From positions 1 to 51,938 of the forward strand of contig JAHWGK010000017.1 of the NCBI GenBank assembly GCA_020054495.1: DNA of 51,938 nucleotides, given 5' to 3'. The notes below the pieces were generated by a model. It was not told the DNA's origin, made no database searches, and worked only from the letters and a program-made list of their open reading frames with translations. Positions 18,318-27,207 of this stretch are shown in pieces. This stretch comes from Thermoplasmata archaeon (GTDB lineage: Archaea; Thermoplasmatota; E2; DHVEG-1). The position numbers and the translations under genes were made by a program. Positions within the stretch are counted from its first letter, which is position 1. Each line of letters opens with the position of its first letter.

Positions 18318-21146
18318 TTAATAGTATAGTCTCTGTAGTAGTTGCCTTAGTATCGGGAATAGATTAGGATATTCCTGTAAGAAGTTTAGTATCGGTCTGT
18401 TGATTATTCTATCTTTGTTTCTTGGCATGGTAACTTCAAGTGTTGCCCAATCACTCTTTGCATTATTCTCGTTAACAGCCATTACTTTAATAGTATATGT
18501 TCCTTGTTCATCCCATGTATGATTCACTACTACCTCTTCACCAGATTCACATGGGCCAATCCATTCCATAGGAGTTCCATCATCCCAGTTATAAAAATAG
18601 AATATACGCTCTCCATCTGGGTCTATTGATACTATGGTATAATTGTATTCTACTGCTGCTGTTCCATCAATAGGACCACCTATATCAGGATCATCAGGGG
18701 GCAAATCCAAGTAAATCAAATAAGTCTCTGCACTTGCCATACTTGGAAGTGTTTCATTGCTGTAAATGGTAACATTATTACGAATAGAATCTAGGGAGGG
18801 GGGTCCGCTATTTACTGTCACTTCAAACCATACAGAACCACTATCCCCTGGTAAAAGGTCTCCAAGGTCCCAACGAATATAAGGAGGTGGTGGAAGGGGA
18901 TGATAAACGCCTCCAGGTGAAGCACTACCCCATACATATGTTGTGCCACTTGGTATATAGTCAATGATATATGCATTGGGAACAATATTGTCTGTTGGAT
19001 TCGCATAATTAATTGTATAGGTAATAATACCCTCCTGAGGGGTTGTTAAAGGGGCCTCCTTGCTAATGTAAAGATCCCCACATAATGGAACATTTTTTTC
19101 TAATGTGAGCAATGCCCACGTAGTAGATAGTATACACGTACTGTCGCCATAGTGATCTTTCCGCCAACATCCAAAATCATCTTTACCATCACCCGTTATA
19201 TCGTTATGCCCTATATATTGTTGATCAACTATAACACTAGCGAAGTCATCATATGGCCATACTGGATAATGTTGGTTAAACCAGCTGACGTCAGGTGTAC
19301 CACCGCTGTTGTCCGTGTCTATGAGGTCTATTCCATAATACTGAAGACCTTTCATGAGGCAAAACATTGTTTGATAATTTCCAGGATAAGTTGTCGAACC
19401 ATGATTACCATTTGGATCTGATGTATAGCCCCATCCTGGGTTATCATTTAAATCTGTTGCATGCCAGTGTCTCTCGATAAAGTCCAGAGCCCTTTTGAAT
19501 CGTGTACTAGTATCACGATTATCACCATAGAATCTCATCTCGAAAATTAAATTACCAGTTCTGAGCTCATTAGGAGGATAACCATCACCTGACCTGCTAT
19601 ATAAAGATCCGCCATCCAATGGGGAACCTGTATCATCATATTGTATATAGTCAATCCAATAGTCAAGTTCTCTTTTCACCCAATATGGAACCGTACAAGC
19701 AAATGCTGTGGCGCTTGGACGGGCTGTTATTGCTTCAGCTGCAGCAAGCCCAAGAGTGGCATATCCTGAAACTGAGTTGTCTGGAGGTTTAGGGGTAGGA
19801 TCCTTGGCGCCGTTGTCAATTTCTCGATAAGCCCAGCCACCTTCTCCAGCTCCTTTATCTGCCTGAGCGAAGGCAAGCCAATCGACAACTTCCTGAGCAA
19901 TTTCCCCAAACGTATCAGCGCCACCTGTATTGTCAAAATTAATGCCCCCTTCATTTTCATGGTTTGGTTTGCCACTAGCTGCAAGAGCAGTCAAAAAAAT
20001 ACCAGTCCCATAAACCCCTCCTTTGTAAGGGTCATCTGCTTTTCCTAGACATATTCCATAGCCATTTCCATTAGTATCAGGATTCTCTCCAAATACATTT
20101 GGAGGATTCACAACGGCATGGAATTGTAAACCAATTGGTTGTTTTCTAACATAAGTTCCAATATCCAGATGACCGCTTAATGGAGTAAATAAATACTCCC
20201 ATCCAGCTATAATATTGCTTGAATAGATATAGTTACCATTAAATGGTGAATCATAGCCTAAATCATAAGCATAATCCTGTAGTTTTATGAGAACAAGAGC
20301 TGTATAAGCAGGCTGATTTCCCCAACTTCCGTTACCTAATTGCTGTGCAACAAGCCAAGTTATTCCATCAGTTATTGCCATAGGTATCTTAGCATCAGTA
20401 CTGCAATAACCATAGTGATCTAAACCAGCATTATAATGACCTGAAATCTCTGAAACAGATAAAGCCCTATCATAAACAGCGACTTCATCAATTACACCCG
20501 CCCATGGTGTAGTAGATGGTTTAGCCTCATCCCAGCCAATCCACATGTCACCAGCAGAATCCATATTTTTACCACTACTTGCAGTGCCATCTTGAGAGCC
20601 ATCTACATAAAAAGTAATAGAACTACCAGTTCTAGTGACAGCTACATGATGCCAACCAGTACCCCTTAAATCTGTACTACAAGGAATATAATTCGTTCCT
20701 TCTATCTGAATGAATAAACTCCCCTCAACAGCTTGGTCCCAAAGTGAAAGACCAAAGAGGAAACCATTAAACTCATCATCACCCCTATTAGATAAGATAG
20801 ATGGAAAAGACTCTTGATTCTGGTCAGCATTAATCCATGCCTCAAGCGTAAAATCACCAGCCCCAAGGTTAAGGCTACTATCATGAGGTATCTCAACATA
20901 ATCATCGATACCATCAAAACTAAAAGCCTGGTCAACCTGACCCGATACATAACCAGTTCCATAATATGTCCCATCGTTAGAACCATAGCAATCATCAGCA
21001 TCGCCATCTCCTTTCCAATAACTTATCATCCCATCTGGACAGTTATCTGGACAAACTGCATTCACGGTTACTATTGCAGTTGATAAAACCATAACCGCAA
21101 CTATCAGTAAAACACCAGCTTCTTTCAAAATAATTTTCTTATACAT
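18318..21146 (-). CDS. Large secreted LamG / terpenoid-cyclase-like toroid / DUF11 / PKD protein
   Basis: 942 residues. After the signal peptide (1-33): a LamG/concanavalin-like domain at about 34-245 (PDGMISYWKGDGDADDCYGSNDGTYYG...VDQAFSFDGIDDYVEIP...EVAVYDRALSVSEI); an alpha/alpha-toroid of prenyltransferase/squalene-cyclase type at about 260-690 (GITWLVAQQLGNGSWG, YTALVLIKL, FLTALAASG, GWAYREID, GYATLGLAAAEA); a DUF11 domain at about 700-810 (ITYTINYANPTDNIVPNAYIIDYIPSG); and a PKD/Ig-like domain at about 815-905 (YFYNWDDGTP...GTYTIKVMAVNENNAKSDW). The tail 907-942 (MPRNK..., YPNLFPILRQLLQRLYY) is shared with the protease at 27.5 kb. The start has GGGAGGTAG upstream. Surface location is likely; its binding target is unknown. 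Confidence 0.85.
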   Translation of the reverse strand: MYKKIILKEAGVLLIVAVMVLSTAIVTVNAVCPDNCPDGMISYWKGDGDADDCYGSNDGTYYGTGYVSGQVDQAFSFDGIDDYVEIPHDSSLNLGAGDFTLEAWINADQNQESFPSILSNRGDDEFNGFLFGLSLWDQAVEGSLFIQIEGTNYIPCSTDLRGTGWHHVAVTRTGSSITFYVDGSQDGTASSGKNMDSAGDMWIGWDEAKPSTTPWAGVIDEVAVYDRALSVSEISGHYNAGLDHYGYCSTDAKIPMAITDGITWLVAQQLGNGSWGNQPAYTALVLIKLQDYAYDLGYDSPFNGNYIYSSNIIAGWEYLFTPLSGHLDIGTYVRKQPIGLQFHAVVNPPNVFGENPDTNGNGYGICLGKADDPYKGGVYGTGIFLTALAASGKPNHENEGGINFDNTGGADTFGEIAQEVVDWLAFAQADKGAGEGGWAYREIDNGAKDPTPKPPDNSVSGYATLGLAAAEAITARPSATAFACTVPYWVKRELDYWIDYIQYDDTGSPLDGGSLYSRSGDGYPPNELRTGNLIFEMRFYGDNRDTSTRFKRALDFIERHWHATDLNDNPGWGYTSDPNGNHGSTTYPGNYQTMFCLMKGLQYYGIDLIDTDNSGGTPDVSWFNQHYPVWPYDDFASVIVDQQYIGHNDITGDGKDDFGCWRKDHYGDSTCILSTTWALLTLEKNVPLCGDLYISKEAPLTTPQEGIITYTINYANPTDNIVPNAYIIDYIPSGTTYVWGSASPGGVYHPLPPPPYIRWDLGDLLPGDSGSVWFEVTVNSGPPSLDSIRNNVTIYSNETLPSMASAETYLIYLDLPPDDPDIGGPIDGTAAVEYNYTIVSIDPDGERIFYFYNWDDGTPMEWIGPCESGEEVVVNHTWDEQGTYTIKVMAVNENNAKSDWATLEVTMPRNKDRIINRPILNFLQEYPNLFPILRQLLQRLYY

Positions 21147-21285
21147 CTTTTTTTCTACCTCCCACGGATTACAAAATTAGTATAAATTTGTAATATATTA
21201 TTCTGTTTTAAAAGTATTCATAACAATTGTTAATTACAACATTTTGTAACAATAAAACCCTGGTTTTTTTACAGACTGATTTCAT

Positions 21286-21423
21286 TTACTCCAGTTTAGG
21301 CATTAATCTAAAACTCGTTTCTAAAGGAGTGGAATCATCTGTCCAATCATCAAGACATCGTTGAATAAGATGTCTGCTTCTCCAGTAGTCATCATGTTTC
21401 TTTTTGTATTTTTCAAGTAGTTT
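21286..21423 (-). pseudogene. Possible 3' remnant of a gene cut by the transposase fragment
   Basis: On the minus strand the last 40 or so codons before the stop at 21286 read like a real protein end: KYKKKHDDYWRSRHLIQRC, then a Trp- and Asp-containing stretch and SFRLMPKLE. The frame runs into the transposase remnant at about 21424, where its 5' part would have been lost. I do not recognise the family. It may be chance coding. Confidence 0.25.
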
Positions 21424-21885
21424 TCTTTTATCTTTATTCAAAACGCTGGGGAATAGAGACAAGCTACAGGGTGAAGAAGCATAGTTATAGACCAAAGACA
21501 ACTTCAAAGAATTACATAATTAGGCTATTCTATTTCTTGTTCTCAGTGTTGATGTATAATCTTTGGATCCTTGCTGATGTCTTAGTTTGGTTGCATTTAT
21601 TCGGATTTGTAGGAGACGGTCATAAGCTAACTTCAAAGTATTTTGGTACAATTTTGATGGCCATTGACCCAGGAGGATGACACATGTATAGTTTTTTATG
21701 GCTGTTTTTTCTATTTGGTTTAGTGTTGATTAGGTTTCTATCTCTTATTTTTTAGTTTTGAAAACTATTTAGGTTTGTATTTTTATTTTTTGTACTGTTT
21801 TGATGTTAAAATAAGTCATTAAGTTTGCTTGAAAAACCAGTTTTAGTCCGATTTAGAAAACTTTAAATCTACTTTCGGAACTACT
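21424..21885 (+). pseudogene. 5'-truncated remnant of the ISH3-like transposase
   Basis: The plus strand from about 21424 reads FYLYSKRWGIETSYRVKKHS and on to the stop at 21680. It is highly similar to the last 85 or so residues of the intact transposase at 2071, including the catalytic Glu motif. The right-end block TACTTTCGGAACTACT (21870-21885) is also kept. Everything 5' of the Glu motif is gone, so the copy cannot transpose by itself. Similarity breaks at about 21424, next to a possible protein remnant on the other strand. Confidence 0.8.
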
Positions 21886-21978
21886 GAATTGTCATAAAAG
21901 AAAAAAAGAGATAAGTTGTTTAGTTAACTTATTTCAAGGTTTTTTCCATGTGGAGATTTAATGCCCTTTAAAAACCAG

Positions 21979-22572
21979 TTATAATGCAAGCAACCTAGTG
22001 AATACTGGTAACCTTAGTAATAGCTGAAACAATGGAGAATCAAATAATCTGCTATGAGTAGTCCTGGATTTGCTAATAATCACTGAGGCGCCAACATCCA
22101 AATCAGCTTTTGAAAAAAGCGGATCGAAATTAGAATAAAGAACACCTATTTCCCAAGTTAAAACATCGCCCTTTTTAAGTAATACATCATAAAAGCCTAT
22201 AGTTCCTTCTTCATTTTCAGCGGTGTCCACACTTTCATTTCCTATACTGTCACCATTTAACTGTACAAACAGATAGACTCTTCCTTCATCAAGCGCTCCA
22301 TCACATCGAATGGAATATGTTATGAATAAGTCAGCAGTTTCCTGGCTTGAGATGAGTTGAATAATCAAGTTTTTTTCAGTTACAGCATCCGCAACTGTAT
22401 TACCCTCGATTCCATCGCCATAAACGGTTGCAGTTCCTAAAGATATTTCATTATCTGCGAAAGTCGATTTCCTATTAGCTTGTTGTACACTTAGAGTTGT
22501 ACTTGATGCAGTAGCGGCTCCTAATAATATAAATATGGTTATCATAGTTGTGATAACAATCTTTTTATTCAC
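21979..22572 (-). CDS. Small secreted protein with C-terminal LLRLP-type tail
   Basis: 197 residues. The signal peptide MNKKIVITTMITIFILLGAA is preceded by GGAGGTG. The mature domain (about 25-165) is a single acidic beta-rich unit (LITYSIRCDG-like strands, GRVYLFVQLNGDS, FYDVLLKKGDVLTWEIGVLY) that I do not recognise. The end, KSRTTHSRLFDSPLFQLLLR then LPVFTRLLAL, has the same layout as the PRNK...FLNFL...LFPIL...LL tails of the two big secreted proteins: a basic turn, about six residues, then an amphipathic helix with Leu-Phe and Pro-Phe. It is probably exported and retained the same way. It lies downstream of the CrtC/AttH-like pseudogene and relic. Confidence 0.7.
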   Translation of the reverse strand: MNKKIVITTMITIFILLGAATASSTTLSVQQANRKSTFADNEISLGTATVYGDGIEGNTVADAVTEKNLIIQLISSQETADLFITYSIRCDGALDEGRVYLFVQLNGDSIGNESVDTAENEEGTIGFYDVLLKKGDVLTWEIGVLYSNFDPLFSKADLDVGASVIISKSRTTHSRLFDSPLFQLLLRLPVFTRLLAL

Positions 22573-22687
22573 CTTTTTTCACCTCCAAAATATAAAAACA
22601 TAATATATTATTTTAATTTAAACTTTATCTATCTGGCATAATTTTTTTATCTGATTTTCAAATAAAAAAAGTTTAGATTAAATGCTC

Positions 22688-22763
22688 TTATTGTAGTCCT
22701 AGTCGAAGTATTAGTCATTATAGTATTAGAAATAAATTAAGAAGACCTATTAAGTAGTTTTAG
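22688..22763 (-). pseudogene. Relic of a secreted-protein 3' end (tail-coding DNA)
   Basis: Read on the minus strand this stretch encodes NYLIGLLNLFLIL, two stops, then a Leu-rich end, close to NFLTGHLNLFPILHRLLL of the protease at 27538. The match continues into the 3' untranslated bases: both sites share TTGTA[AG]TCCTAGTC on the plus strand. About three quarters of the 70 bases agree by eye. It is therefore a decayed duplicate of the tail-coding 3' end of a secreted-protein gene. Confidence 0.7.
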
Positions 22764-22895
22764 AGATTGTTCAATAGTAGTTTATTAATTTTTTTTATTT
22801 ATAAAATCTATCAAAAGCAACTTTATGAACTAATCCAGTTAGATCACACACTTATTAACAAATAAAATCCCTATTTTTTTATATATTAGATTTAC

Positions 22896-24002
22896 TCATC
22901 TAAATCGCCAGAACTCAACTATTTGCATTCCATGAATATTTTGCAATTCTTCATCAATTGACACATATCCTTGACTTTCTGTAAAATAACGCCAATAATG
23001 CTTTAATCCGAGAGTAAAACCATGAAATAAATTAGAAGCTTTTAGAAAAACAAGAAGAGAAACATTTTGAGTTTCTACAATAATTTCAAAACTATGAGGT
23101 ATTATTCTTCCATTTTCTATATTAAAATCACTATCGATAAATTGTATGTCATCTGGTTCAATATTGATATATGTCCCATTTTCTTGAGCAATTACAAGAA
23201 ATATTTGACTTCTACTTATCCTGGTGTCCATCATCACAAAATATACAATTGAATAGTCACTTGTAATTATTCTTCCCCAATACTAGCCAAAGTACAATAA
23301 TGTTTGTAATCTTATATCCCAATTATGATCATGATAACCATTTCCAGTAACATTTGTCTCTATATCATTTACTTTTATTTTACCTTTCACATATGCCTTA
23401 GGAAGTATAGCTGCCCAGCCACCAGGAATAGTTTCACCTTTCCAACCTTTTGCTTGACCAATAAAATGTAAATCTACCCAGGTACTATCCATATCTAATG
23501 AAACATTATATATCCATTCTCCTGTCATCTCATGAATATAACCCTTCATAACTTGTTTTCCATCTACAATAAATAATGGAGTTTTAGTAGAAATAAAAAA
23601 ATCATTATTGAAATATATTTGCTCATTATTGAAAACTGTCTCGCCATCTTTGAATATATGCAATGAAGTATATGCAAGTTTATAATTAATAACATCAAAA
23701 ACATAGAAGATTATCTGGATACTGTAGTCATCATTTAATATCGTGTCAAAATACCACCATTCAGCAAAGTTACTCTCATTTGAACCATGGAAAGCATCAT
23801 CTTCAAGTTCAATATCTTCAGGTGAAAAACCCAGTACATTAAACAGATTATTATTGGTATTGTCTTTGTCTCGGTCATGAAGATAATCAAGGTTTGATAA
23901 TTCTTCTACTGTTGTTTTAACATTAATTCCAAACACATTTGAACCAATTGCTGAAACAAAAAACAAACAGATTATTCCAATGGTTAAGAAGTTTTTATTC
24001 AA
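22896..24002 (-). pseudogene. Secreted CrtC/AttH-like protein interrupted by one amber codon
   Basis: One reading frame of 368 codons is broken only by TAG at 23285-23283. The first part (239 residues) has a signal peptide (FLTIGIICLFFVSAIGSNVFG), the family motif AEWWYFDTILNDDYSIQIIFY near 85, and NGYHDHNWDIRL near 225. The second part continues with YWGRIITSDYSIVYFV, as family members do after the HDHNWD motif. The stop falls where relatives have an aromatic residue, so TGG to TAG is the simplest explanation. The start is TTG with AAGGGAG upstream. Family members are lipocalin-like hydrolases or hydratases (carotenoid hydratase CrtC, AttH). It is either a recent nonsense mutation or a readthrough gene. 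Confidence 0.7.
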
Positions 24003-24108
24003 AACCCTATATCTCCCTTCTAAATATATGATATTACAATTAAATATAAATGTATCTAAAATAAATATTATTTATAAAAATTTGTAAAAAAAAGAAAAGA
24101 GATTTTTT

Positions 24109-24127
24109 CATTTTTTCCTACCTCCCA
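24109..24127 (-). pseudogene. Relic ribosome site and start of a secreted-protein gene
   Basis: On the minus strand GGGAGGTAGGAAAAA is followed by ATGAAAAAAT. This is nearly base-for-base the start of the protease gene at 29325 (GGGAGGTAGGAAAAA then ATGAAAAATT). The frame here ends after 23 codons without a proper signal peptide, so only the leader survives. With the relic 3' end at 22.7 kb it frames the CrtC/AttH-like pseudogene. Confidence 0.5.
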
Positions 24128-24240
24128 AACAAAATAACACTGAAACATTGTATATGTTATGATTGTTTAAATTTTACTAAAAAATATACTATTAAAACAA
24201 ATAAATACAAAACAGATTTAAATTTTTAAGTAAAAGTTTA

Positions 24241-24314
24241 ATGGGGTCTAGTTGTAGAGGGAGGAAGGATAAGTAAAAAAAGATTTACTATACTTCCGTT
24301 ATCTAGACTCCCAT
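24241..24314. repeat. Long imperfect hairpin
   Basis: ATGGGGTCTAG (24241-24251) pairs with CTAGACTCCCAT (24303-24314). Inside, GGAAG pairs with CTTCC and AGTAAA with TTTACT, giving about 74 bases of nested stems. It could be a structured RNA, a MITE-like relic, or a regulatory hairpin. No neighbouring gene reads through it clearly. Confidence 0.45.
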
Positions 24315-24620
24315 TATGAGGTAGGGGTAACAACTTTTCATTGATAAATTTAGTGTGATACTTTATATCAAAATACTAAATATTGTGATTTTAAGCGTTT
24401 CAAAGACTTATAAAACGAGCTAATAGTATATGTCTTAAATCCTTTGTTTTTGTATTGAATCTTATAATCTTGGCTTTAATCAAACAAAATAAAAAAAGAA
24501 GAGAGAAAATGATTTTTTCAATACACAAATATCTTTTTATTTGCTTATAAACATCATTTATGATATTTATATTAAAACAAAAAGTTAATATATATGTTGT
24601 TTATATAGTAAGTATTTACA

Positions 24621-25328
24621 ATGAAAGAAAGACAATTTATAAACACGATAAAAGAACAAAACCTTCAAATAATTACAATTCCAGATGCAGCAAGAATAAT
24701 AAATAAAAATAAGAAATATACAGTTTTATATCTCCAACGCCTTGAAAAACGCAAGATAATAAAAAGAATAGAAAAAGGAAAATATACATTAAAAGACACA
24801 CCTGTTCTAGTAGTTGCAAGTAACCTGACAATACCTGCATATGTATCATTTCTAACTGGACTCTCATATTACAATCTAACAACTCAAATCCCAAGGATAA
24901 CACAAATTGCTACAACAAAATCAAAAAAAAGAATAATTTATGAAAATGAAGAAATACAGTTTATTAATCTAAGACAAGTTTTTGGATATAGCAGAGAAAA
25001 AACTCAACATGGTTATATTTTTGTTGGAGAAAAAGAAAAAATCATAATTGATTCACTTCTTTTACCAAAATACTGTCCAATAAAAGAAACAATACATGCA
25101 ATTAAAGAATCAAAATTAGATACTAATAAACTTATAAGTTATTCATTAAAAATGGATTCCATCGTTCTTCTTAAAAGATTAGGATACATTCTTGAACGTA
25201 AAAATATAGATATTTATCCAAAAGTTAAAAAATATTTGAACAAACGCTATGATTTGTTAAACCCTCAACTACCATCAAATGAGGAAAAAAATATTAAGTG
25301 GAAACTCAACATAAATGAGGGAATATAA
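24621..25328 (+). CDS. AbiEi-like antitoxin / transcriptional regulator
   Basis: 235 residues. The N-terminus is a winged helix (ITIPDAARIINKNKKYTVLYLQRLEKRKIIKRIEKGKYTL), followed by the AbiEi-type domain (VASNLTIPAYVSFLTGLSYYNLTTQIPR.TQIATTKSKK, then KEKIIIDSLLLPKYC). This is the antitoxin partner of type IV AbiE systems, which also represses its own operon. The toxin gene starts 3 bp after the stop, the expected order. A very AT-rich promoter lies upstream. Such pairs act in phage defence or in stabilising elements; here it sits next to an insertion sequence. Confidence 0.8.
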   Translation: MKERQFINTIKEQNLQIITIPDAARIINKNKKYTVLYLQRLEKRKIIKRIEKGKYTLKDTPVLVVASNLTIPAYVSFLTGLSYYNLTTQIPRITQIATTKSKKRIIYENEEIQFINLRQVFGYSREKTQHGYIFVGEKEKIIIDSLLLPKYCPIKETIHAIKESKLDTNKLISYSLKMDSIVLLKRLGYILERKNIDIYPKVKKYLNKRYDLLNPQLPSNEEKNIKWKLNINEGI

Positions 25329-25331
25329 AAT

Positions 25332-26096
25332 ATGTTAACGAGGAGAGATCTAATAGCCTATAAAGATATAACTGGTTTTAACCTTGGACAAGTTGAAAAA
25401 GACTATCTGCAAAATATTGTTTTATTAAATTTTTATAGAAAAATCAAAGATGAAATAGTATTTAAAGGAGGAACCTCTCTTCAAAAAACCTATGGGTTAA
25501 ACCGATTCAGCGAGGATTTAGATTTTTCACTGAAAACAGAAACAAACATTGAACCTATTTTAAAACACATAATTACTAGTCTAAAAATATTTGGATTCCT
25601 TGCAACTAAAAAAAAATTAAAGGAAGATAAATTAGGAAACAATTATCAAATAAAAATTAAAGGACCACTTTTTAACGGAACTGAACAGAGCTATACTTTT
25701 ATAAAAATGGAAATAAGTAAGCGAGAAAAAGTAATCATGCCTGTTGAAATAAATACAATAACACCAATATACAAAGATCTCCCACCTTATACACTTCCTT
25801 CAATGAATCTTGAAGAGGTAATGGCTGAAAAAATAAGAGCTATAATGACCCGAGATAGTGCAAGAGATGTCTATGATTTATGGTTTTTATCTCAAAAGAA
25901 AATCAAAACATCTACTTCGTTAATTAATATTAAACTCAAATATTATAAAAAAATATTTGATAAAGAAGAATTTAAAAAATCTGTTGAAAATAAAGAAAAA
26001 ATATGGGATCAAGAAATGAAGCAACTTATACCTATTCTTATTAGCTTTAATAAAGTAAAGAATGATCTATTCCATCACCAATTTATTAAACAATAA
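25332..26096 (+). CDS. AbiEii-like nucleotidyltransferase toxin
   Basis: 254 residues. The nucleotidyltransferase core is clear: FKGGTSL (46-50) and RFSEDLDFSL with Asp62 and Asp64, then a basic segment and LEEVMAEKIRAIMTRDSARDVYDLWFL near 165-190, the typical AbiEii/MenT C-terminal motif. Relatives block growth by modifying tRNA or another RNA. It is 3 bp downstream of the AbiEi-like gene, hence co-translated. All catalytic motifs are intact. The insertion element begins about 55 bp after its stop and does not disrupt it. Confidence 0.85.
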   Translation: MLTRRDLIAYKDITGFNLGQVEKDYLQNIVLLNFYRKIKDEIVFKGGTSLQKTYGLNRFSEDLDFSLKTETNIEPILKHIITSLKIFGFLATKKKLKEDKLGNNYQIKIKGPLFNGTEQSYTFIKMEISKREKVIMPVEINTITPIYKDLPPYTLPSMNLEEVMAEKIRAIMTRDSARDVYDLWFLSQKKIKTSTSLINIKLKYYKKIFDKEEFKKSVENKEKIWDQEMKQLIPILISFNKVKNDLFHHQFIKQ

Positions 26097-26184
26097 AAAT
26101 AGGAGAAAAAAATAAAAGGAAAAAGAAGATGGTATGATAATTCTTGAATGTTCGTGTTGCATAACCAAATTGAGATGATGCAAC

Positions 26185-27207
26185 ATGAAAAACAAGAAGT
26201 ATTTTATTGGACTAGATGCCCATAAGGAAAAAACCACCTATGTGGTAAGAGACAGGATAGGAAACATCTTGTTAGAAGGCGAAGCTGCTACACTATACAA
26301 TGAGCTTCATGAACGACTAAAGCCCTATCTTAAATCATCAATAATAGGAGTTGAAGCCTGTACAAGCTATTACACCTTGTATCAAAACTTTTTGAAAAAC
26401 AATTACAGCATCAAAGTAGCCAACACAATACAACTCAGACAGCTTATTGCAAAGAATGACCGTCTTGATGCAAAAAGACTGTCTGAAATGCTCCGCCTGG
26501 GAACATTTCCATGTTCCTATATTCCAGATGAGAAAATCCAGCGTCTGAGAAGTCTTGTACAAATAAGACACAGTTTGATGGAAGAAAAAGTAAGATCTAA
26601 TGTCAGGATACAAGCATTCCTAGACAGAAATGGCATTGTAATGCCATCTTACAAGGCATTTACCAAAAGATGGAGACATGCTCTAATGCAATATATGGGA
26701 TCCTGTGAGATAAATCTGGAACTACGATACGGATATGACCACTATGTTTTCTTAGAGAAGAAAACAGAGCAATTAGATGAAGAAATGAAAGGCTATACAC
26801 GTAAACACTGGAGAGTTGAATATGCAATTATTCAAAGCATTACAGGGTTTGGACCATTGCTCACATGTTACATTATTGCTCATATACTTCCCATCAGCAG
26901 ATTCCAATCTAACCGGAAACTACGAAGATATGCAGGAGTTGTACCAACATTCCATGAATCAGGAGGTAAAACCTCCAAAGGACATATACCAAAAACCAGT
27001 AGTAGAAAAATACTACGATGGGCACTGATACAAGCTGCTAACACAGCTGGTAAAACTGATACGAAACTAGGCCGGTATTACCGGATGAAAAAACGACAGA
27101 AAAAAAATGCTGGAATCGCAAAGGTTGCAGTGGCGTCCAGTATGATAGATATAATCTATAAGGTGCTGACGACAAAGAAAACCTATAATCCTAAAAATAT
27201 TTGTTGA
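26185..27207 (+). CDS. IS110-family DEDD transposase/recombinase
   Basis: 340 residues, intact and of normal length. The N-terminal RuvC-like domain has Asp11 (FIGLDAHKE), Glu57 (IIGVEACTS), Asp92 and Asp95 (KNDRLDAKRLSEM). The C-terminal Tnp_20 domain has SITGFGPLLTCYII, then RRYAGVVPTFHESGGK, with Ser259 as the likely nucleophile, and SRKILRWALIQAA. The family inserts DNA under the guidance of an RNA encoded by the element. GTTGCAT/ATGCAAC (26156-26162, 26178-26184) form a hairpin directly before the ATG, so part of the left repeat can fold over the start. Confidence 0.92.
   Translation: MKNKKYFIGLDAHKEKTTYVVRDRIGNILLEGEAATLYNELHERLKPYLKSSIIGVEACTSYYTLYQNFLKNNYSIKVANTIQLRQLIAKNDRLDAKRLSEMLRLGTFPCSYIPDEKIQRLRSLVQIRHSLMEEKVRSNVRIQAFLDRNGIVMPSYKAFTKRWRHALMQYMGSCEINLELRYGYDHYVFLEKKTEQLDEEMKGYTRKHWRVEYAIIQSITGFGPLLTCYIIAHILPISRFQSNRKLRRYAGVVPTFHESGGKTSKGHIPKTSSRKILRWALIQAANTAGKTDTKLGRYYRMKKRQKKNAGIAKVAVASSMIDIIYKVLTTKKTYNPKNIC

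Larger units (their letters stand above)
24003..24620. other. 618-bp intergenic region with relic start and long hairpin
   Basis: No full gene. It holds the relic leader at 24109-24127, the hairpin at 24241-24314, and at its right end AT-rich promoter DNA for the AbiE pair (TATATATGTTGTTTATATAG near 24590). No tRNA or other known RNA was recognised. Confidence 0.5.

Noticed and set aside
22896..24002. Pyrrolysine readthrough as the preferred reading of the amber codon
   Set aside because: TAG is an ordinary stop in at least three other genes here, and a single TGG-to-TAG change explains the break more simply. No pyl genes are in the window.
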